Positions 58,410 to 64,000 of a stretch of DNA of 64,000 nucleotides are shown one piece after another. The notes below the pieces were generated by a model. The model was given only the letters and a program-made list of their open reading frames with translations. It had not been told where the DNA came from and made no database searches. The stretch lies in assembly GCF_036669915.1 (NCBI RefSeq), contig NC_089325.1, forward strand, positions 8,340,859 through 8,404,858, read 5' to 3'. Each line of letters starts with the position of its first letter. The first letter of the stretch is position 1. The stretch is from Pocillopora verrucosa. Its lineage: Eukaryota; Cnidaria; Anthozoa; Scleractinia; Pocilloporidae. A program made the translations under genes and the position numbers.

Positions 58410-59188
58410 AAGATATCAGATTACCTACAGTGAACGTGTTACTCATGCCGTGAAAATGGTGGATAGTTGTTCAAGAAAAAATGGAGTTCTGTACATTGTA
58501 GCACGATTATGGTTATTGTTCCTTCACGACGAGAGTGAGTGGAAAAATTTTGAATCAAACATTGCTTGAGGTATGGATGAGTAGCACCAAACATTTTGAT
58601 TTTAGCAGTTCTTTAACGGCAAGCCGGCTGTGTTACAAGATTCGTGATTTGTTGAGTGTCCCGATTATATTTTTCTGGATTGGCTTGCTCGGTGCTATCT
58701 CTAGATGAATTTCTGATTAAAATTAACTATGGACGTTTTTTTTGTATGATGTCGATGCTTGGAGAAAGTGATCTTGTGGAGTCATTTGTGTTTGGCTAAG
58801 GACGAATTCAGATACCATCGTTGGCATGTTTATTTGATTTTGTTATCTAGAATGAATGATTTACGGAGGTAAGTTAATATGATGTGATCTATTAACGTCG
58901 AAAACATATCAAGTCGAAAGAACAGTTCTGGTCTCGGTTCGCAATTTTGTCAACAAAATAAACACATACCGCTTAAAAAGATGATAATACGGACCACGTG
59001 GAAAGCTGTCAATTGTTTCTCAAATGTTGCGCGTGTTATGTATTTAATAGTGATATCTCGTTTACATCTACATTTTCATCTACTTTTATTACGTTGGTGA
59101 AATCTGTAGACATCACACCAACCAACTCGCGCGCAAAGTGAGAAGACTTTATGAAAGCTTGAAATTATATTACGATCGATTTCATCGC
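58410..59188. other. Non-coding stretch, nothing recognised
   Basis: Short ORFs only, with no domain, repeat or RNA gene recognised. A transcript from the CCAAT array could extend here but nothing supports it directly. Confidence 0.35.
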
Positions 59189-59503
59189 TTATCAATAAAG
59201 GGCAAAATTACTGAGCGCTGATTGGTTGAGAGAGAGGGCATTTTTTTCTTAATCGAGGGCATTTTTAGTAATCAAGAGAGTGCATGATTACCTGTTAATG
59301 ATTGGCTAATCCGTTGCATAGCAACCGTTCGTTATCTTGAAATTTGTTATCAAGTTTTTGTTGCAACAATGGCTTGTCGTTTTATTGAAGCGGACGACGA
59401 ATTAATTGAACTTGAATTGAACGTAGCGCTAAACAGGCTTCCTAGATAAAAATAGACTGCGCGCGTGATTTTCCTTCGTATAAATTTTGCCCTTTATTGA
59501 TAA
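59189..59503. mobile_element. MITE with 21-bp perfect terminal inverted repeats
   Basis: The ends 59189-59209 and 59483-59503 are perfect inverted repeats containing TATCAATAAAGGGCAAAATT. The element is 315 bp, encodes nothing and holds GATTGGTTGA and GCGCGCGTGA motifs common in cnidarian MITEs. The outermost bases allow a TA target duplication, but that reading is ambiguous. Confidence 0.7.
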
Positions 59504-59507
59504 ACAA

Positions 59508-59627
59508 GTAATCCCATGAGACCTCGTACTATTAAGGAATAATTGCACTTGAGTTTTCAAAATTTTGGAAAATTTTGAAAACTCTCGTGCAATTAATCCT
59601 TAATAGTACTTGGCCTCATGTGATTAC
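59508..59627. repeat. 120-bp near-perfect palindrome (foldback)
   Basis: The left arm starts GTAATCCCATGAGACC and runs through TACTATTAAGGAATAATTGCAC to TTTTCAAAATTT. The right arm, in reverse complement, starts GTAATCACATGAGGCC and follows the same order. Arms are about 59 bp with few mismatches and essentially no loop, centred at 59567. It abuts the MITE's right end. It could be a foldback transposon, or if transcribed a long hairpin RNA. Confidence 0.8.
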
Positions 59628-60334
59628 CTATACGAAATGGGCCCGGAATATTCTAAAATAGTGCAAATAATCGTGAAAGCTGATCGCGGAAAAGCGATTG
59701 CGTGACGCTCGGTGAGTTGGAAGATGACATGTTATCACATACCAGACGAAAAAACTCTTTAGATTCTCAGACTACATTTTGGACCCACTCTGCAGTGGGT
59801 TAATTCGACATTTTCGTTCTTTTCCGTGTTAATACTCTTCTTTCCTTTTATAAGAATGTAGACATCACTTACGATGTTTCAAGTAAACCACCCACCCTCC
59901 AAAAAATAACTTTTGCATGCATAGCATGCTTATGTTTCAGCCAAGTACCACCATAAGTTAACACTTAATATTTTCACCGTTTCATGTGAATTTCCAATTC
60001 GAATTCTTCTCTGAAACCCTTAATACTGTAAATAATAGTAAGAAGAGTTTCGAGTTGTCAAATTTCATTTTTGCCACCGCGCAACACGTTTCATCCCCTG
60101 TCGAGGGATAAGAGCAAACTCTCCTGAAGTCTTCATTCTTCTCTACGATAAAACTTTTACGTTTCAGTTTAAAAACTTGAGTTACTCACGTGAATCACAG
60201 CTGGACGATACCGACAGTGTAAGTTTTCTTCCTCGAACCTTGCTGCTGAAATGCCTTATATGAATAACTACGATGACAGAAACTTGTTTCTAAAAAAGAG
60301 AAAATCACCAGTGAAGAAATGTAAAATGGTTTCC

Positions 60335-60360
60335 GTGTTTACATAGCCTGATGTAAACAC
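60335..60360. repeat. Perfect 10-bp inverted repeat
   Basis: GTGTTTACAT and ATGTAAACAC flank a 6-base spacer AGCCTG. The surrounding sequence (CACGCGGGAGGTTGGGAGAA) looks like part of an interspersed repeat, but boundaries cannot be set from one copy. Confidence 0.65.
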
Positions 60361-60761
60361 GCGGGAGGTTGGGAGAACACGAGATAAGCGTAGCATTCCA
60401 GCTTATCTAGCTTCAAAGACACTTAAAGACCTTTCTTGTCTGCTCTAGCACATTGCAAGCGAGATCTTGAAACCACACTCAGTGCATACAAACAACCAAC
60501 GTACCAGTAGGAAAGTAAGGATTTCTATCTTACTAGCATCGAAACTATTTCGTTTCTATTAAAGGCACATCAAATAACTTTCGTTCTTAATTTGATTCCG
60601 TATCGTCAATTTCTTGGCGGATATAAAATTTTATACTTGAGACACGTGAATAGCTTTAGCACCTCATCAGCTCAAATCAGAAGTTCACCTGCAAAAATAC
60701 ACTAAAAACCTGAAGAAATTAAAAAAGAGAAGGATTCTTCGGTATCTTTGTATTGGAAAAG

Positions 60762-60787
60762 GTTTATGCTAATTCGTTAGCATAAAC
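60762..60787. other. Perfect 11-bp hairpin with TTCG loop
   Basis: GTTTATGCTAA-TTCG-TTAGCATAAAC is an exact inverted repeat with a UUCG-type tetraloop. It sits in otherwise non-coding DNA and is followed by a related GCATTAGCATTCGTA stretch. It may be a MITE remnant or a structured RNA element; no transcript is evident. Confidence 0.7.
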
Positions 60788-62508
60788 ATTCGTAGGAAGA
60801 TAGCATTAGCATTCGTAAGAAGATTCTTTCTTCATATCAGAGGAACTAGAAGTTCGAATAACGAGTTTTGTAGTAGAGAAAAAAAAAAGAGAGTTTAATT
60901 TTACATCACACAGCCCAGAGTTTAGTTCCGTTTCATTAGTTTGAAAATTCCCTTGCACGAATTTGCCTTTAGATTGACGCTGCGAAGATTCAGCTGTTGT
61001 CATTTTCGATAATTTCAAGTAAAGAAAAGGATGTGTTTCCTGGAGTGCTTTTTAGCAGCACATTAGCATCTGTGCAGCGCGCTCAGCACTCAACCGCCTC
61101 GATAAGCCCATCGTCTTTGTGAATCTCTGTATCCATCAGAAGTATATTGTAGGATAATTTAGAATTATCAAGTTCGAAAACCATCAAAGTTCACATTCTG
61201 CGATAGTTTACAAACTAAAATAGTTCGGCAGGTCGAAGTTAACACTTTTGCCTGAAGTTTTTAAGTCTCTAATGCAGAATCTTGAAGTGAAAAGTTCAGT
61301 GAACCTCAGCCGAATTATGGCTCATAAAAACACGGGAGTTTTTTTCACATGACAAGGTAGAAAACAAACTGTTCAAGGCGAGTGTATTTTGAATGAACGA
61401 CAGCCGAATTCACCGGAACATGAAGATCGCTCGGGATGACAGCACGGCAAAACTCGGCTGCAGTGACTGATGTGACTTTCCATTCAACGCATCGGAAAGG
61501 ATATCAGAGCAAGCTCTTATTTTTTTACTCGAAGGGCGACCGATGTAGTTTCTGAGGCTTGCTTTACTATGATGACCGGAAATTGCCATGATAAGCGGGC
61601 CGCGATGGACTTTAGCATTATCATATTCGCGCAGACACCGTCATGATTAGAATGAATTTTAACAATTATGCCAGTTTGGTTATATTTGTTATCATTTCTG
61701 TTTTGTTCAGTTTTGTATTTGAACACTGAACTTTATATACTATACGAGTGTTAGCTGTGTTTGATTTTTACTTCCGTATGTAAGCTTGCAATCTAACTGA
61801 GCGTGAAAATCTTTAAAACTCGGAATGTCTATTTTGTTTTTCCTTTGAGGATTTTCGTATCTGCTCACGTTTCAATAAAGTAAATTACGGCGCCTGGTAA
61901 GTTTACAAACCTTTGTTTGGTTCTTCTGTTGCTACTTGCCGGCTCGCTTGTTCCGAAATTTCACTTTCAATTACCGGAAAAAAGCTAAAAGGAAGTCCCG
62001 GAAAAGGTCGAACATAGTACAATTTGGCAGATGGTGTGACAGCTTTAGCTCAGCTCTATGCTCTATACTCTCATAGAGCACGCTCTTTCAACCAATGACA
62101 GTGCGCGTTACATCCGGACTTTATTATAATATTTTTTATAATTTGCAACGGTCGATCCCGGCAAGACGCAAGTGATCTCGAGAAATGTTTCATAAATTCC
62201 GCACTCCGCAAATCGTAACATTTCATCCCCAAAATCCGCTTGATGACAGTCAGATAAACAAAGTTCACTTATCTTCGTTTTTCTGTGTTGTCTCGAGTGA
62301 TTTTGCGGGGTTTTAGGACGGTTAATTCCCCACTTTGCACTAATGCCCCTGCAAAGGCAAAGAAAAAACACAAGGCGTGCAACTCCCAGGACCGTCTGGG
62401 CCGAAAGCCTCCAGAACTTCGCCGAATTTCTTCCGCTTCCAAATGTTACCCGCCTCCCAGCTTTGGGCGCGTTAAAAGTCGATTAACGCGTAAGAGCCAA
62501 GACAAAAA
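60788..62508. other. Non-coding stretch with a small hairpin and CCAAT box
   Basis: No gene was recognised. TGCTCTAT and ATAGAGCA (62059-62080) form an 8-bp stem, followed by AACCAATGAC at about 62090. The plus ORF 62285-62590 has no recognisable domain. Confidence 0.35.
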
Positions 62509-62808
62509 TCAGTGCAATTGCCTGCCTCTAACCACCTCAAAAGTCTGCTCGATTTCCGACACTCGCTCATCATCTGCCGTCGACACATGATGTGGACCGA
62601 AGAAGTCGATCATAAGCCTTCGATTAACCGTATAACGAGTGTCTCTGTATGGGCGGTCTTTACCACGTAAATAAATGTGTTTAGATAATCGAGGTAACCA
62701 TTGAACCTCTTGTATCGCATCACTAGTAACGTGTCTTGTCCTTGCCCAACTCCAAGAGCGTGGAGTGACAAAGACGCGAGACACGAGTATTCCGTTCAAC
62801 CATTTCAT
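62509..62808 (-). CDS. Hypothetical short ORF, weak coding evidence
   Basis: A 99-codon ATG-initiated ORF, starting MKWLNGILVSRVFVTPRSWS, is rich in basic and aromatic residues (WLPRLSKHIYLRGKDRPY) and ends in VVRGRQLH. Its composition is protein-like, but no domain, splice context or signal supports it, and an overlapping plus-strand ORF exists. It may be a relic of a mobile element or chance. Confidence 0.22.
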   Translation of the reverse strand: MKWLNGILVSRVFVTPRSWSWARTRHVTSDAIQEVQWLPRLSKHIYLRGKDRPYRDTRYTVNRRLMIDFFGPHHVSTADDERVSEIEQTFEVVRGRQLH

Positions 62809-63466
62809 AAGAGTGACGTGAGTCTTTTCAATTGAGTGAAAAAGTCAAAAACCCATTCTTTACCACACGAGCGTAACCACTGACCACTCACAAATTACAG
62901 TAGGCTTCTCCCTTGGCGCGGAAATTGAACTAGTCTCGAGTATACAAAGTTAAAGTGAGTTCCTTTAGATCTCCCTAACTTGAATCGCGTTTGAAACAAT
63001 TACAAGTACAGCAAGAAGTCGTTCGTTAGCGAGACGTTCATTATGTCTCAGTACTGCTTTTTGGATAGCAAAGCTGGAAAAAAAAACTGGGGTTCATCGC
63101 GTGGCTTAAGTGGTTTGGTACGGCTGTCTGAATGCAACGATGAAGTAAAACATCATCTGATAAGCTGCCACCCGTCTTAAGAGCTCCTGAGAGAAAACGA
63201 GCTAATCTTGGCAAGGACTGGCCTGTTTCACCTCGCTCAGGAGGATAAAAAAAAATGTCGATTTGCTATAAGCATCGCCTCACATTGGAGAAGTTTTGGA
63301 GAAGTGCAAAGGTAACATGTCAGTATCCTGATCATGATGGTGTCAGGAAGCGTATTCAAAAGCTGTTTGGAGTAATTATTCCAGTTGGATAAGGTATTCT
63401 AGTAGGAAGAGTGGCTAACCAAAGCCCAAATACAAGGATTTTTCTCCCGTTTGTCCTCCTCGAGAA

Positions 63467-63540
63467 GGAGATGGGAAGGTCCGTCTCCGAGCACCGCGGT
63501 TGACAATAAATCTGACGAGGAATTTATTGACGAGGAAGAA
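63467..63540 (+). CDS. Possible exon of a gene running off the right edge
   Basis: After a pyrimidine-rich tract and a CTCGAG acceptor-like site, the frame reads RRWEGPSPSTAVDNKSDEEF then IDEEE and meets a strong GTGAGT donor at 63541. The acidic, Ser/Pro-rich sequence looks coding. No upstream or downstream partner exon was identified in the window. Confidence 0.3.
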
Positions 63541-64000
63541 GTGAGTCACATGACCACCGTCAACTCAGTTGTAACAGAAATTGGCCTAACGCATAGCATT
63601 TTCTGTTGTCTATTTTTCTCTCGTGACATATCTGCTCTAAAGGAAAAGAGACTCTTTATTAGATTAAGGGTACTTAAGTACACATCACGTTGAAAAATAT
63701 AGATCCATGTTTAAGTGCTTTTAATTGCAGATGGAAATACATACAATGTTCTTTGGTTGATAATTAACAATGTTTTTTGTAGATGATCAAATCACCTGAC
63801 AACGCAATAATTCGTGGATGGGGACAGGGGGGGCGGGAGAGGGCTGGAAGCGGGAGAACAGGGGCGGGAAGTGGGATCTATATGAAGGCGTGAAGCGGGA
63901 GCAGAAATAAAGAAGGCGATAGTTTGTTGTTTACCATTGGGTATTATTCAGTCAAAACACTTATCTAGCAAAGTTTTGAAATTTCCATTCAGCATCCATC
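63541..64000. other. Right edge, G-rich patch, no gene recognised
   Basis: A GGGG/GGGCGGG-rich stretch (about 63818-63900) with repeated GGGAG/GCGGGA units is the only notable feature. It is a candidate for G-quadruplex formation on the plus strand. Confidence 0.4.

Overview
This 64-kb window is animal nuclear DNA. Genes are split by many GT-AG introns, intergenic DNA is AT-rich, and there are MITE-like inverted repeats, poly-C tracts and microsatellites. The gene families are metazoan: LMO7/LIMCH1, UTP18, WBP4, an F-box/LRR protein, a kelch protein, a class A GPCR and a fibrinogen-like secreted protein. The intron-dense genes, the cnidarian-style fibrinogen-like matrix protein and several unrecognised secreted or membrane proteins suggest an anthozoan cnidarian, probably a coral. 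That assignment is inference. All exon models were built by hand from splice sites and reading-frame phase, with no transcript evidence.

Layout. 1-861 (+): 3' end of a kelch-repeat gene. About 1384-2690 (-): a tentative orphan two-exon gene. 4661-19611 (+): a 15-exon gene for an LMO7/LIMCH1-type protein of about 2178 aa. It has an N-terminal calponin-homology domain, a run of phase-0 exons each encoding a related module of about 50 aa, a 4.9-kb exon with six spaced EMPWRKE repeats, and a C-terminal LIM domain. 21212-21763 (-): a Cys-rich single-exon ORF. 22206-22586: a Tigger/pogo-like MITE. 23943-26965 and 28864-31402 (+): two neighbouring genes for small secreted proteins, made mostly of tiny phase-1 exons. 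31773-32605 (+): three 3' exons of an unrecognised gene.

33197-35931 (-) F-box/LRR protein and 36268-42077 (+) UTP18 (ribosome biogenesis) are divergent and share a 336-bp intergenic region. 43072-46472 (-): a secreted coiled-coil, lectin-like, fibrinogen-like protein whose long exon carries a small frame-disrupting insertion. 47532-51823 (+): WBP4 (spliceosome-associated), whose start codon appears to be split by an intron. 52541-53533 (+): an intronless rhodopsin-type GPCR with altered DRY and NPxxY motifs. 55990-57597 (-): an unrecognised multipass membrane protein, with a decayed duplicate of its own 5' end just upstream. The last 6 kb is mostly non-coding: three CCAAT boxes, a TIR element abutting a 120-bp near-perfect palindrome, two perfect hairpins, and weak coding signals near the right edge.

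The genes do not form one pathway. UTP18, WBP4 and the F-box protein are housekeeping. LMO7/LIMCH1, the fibrinogen-like protein and the secreted proteins point to adhesion, cytoskeleton and extracellular roles. I saw no rRNA, true tRNA, CRISPR or prokaryote-like operon. The most promising undescribed items are the pair of micro-exon secreted genes, the repeated modules of the LMO7-like protein, the divergent GPCR and the orphan membrane protein.
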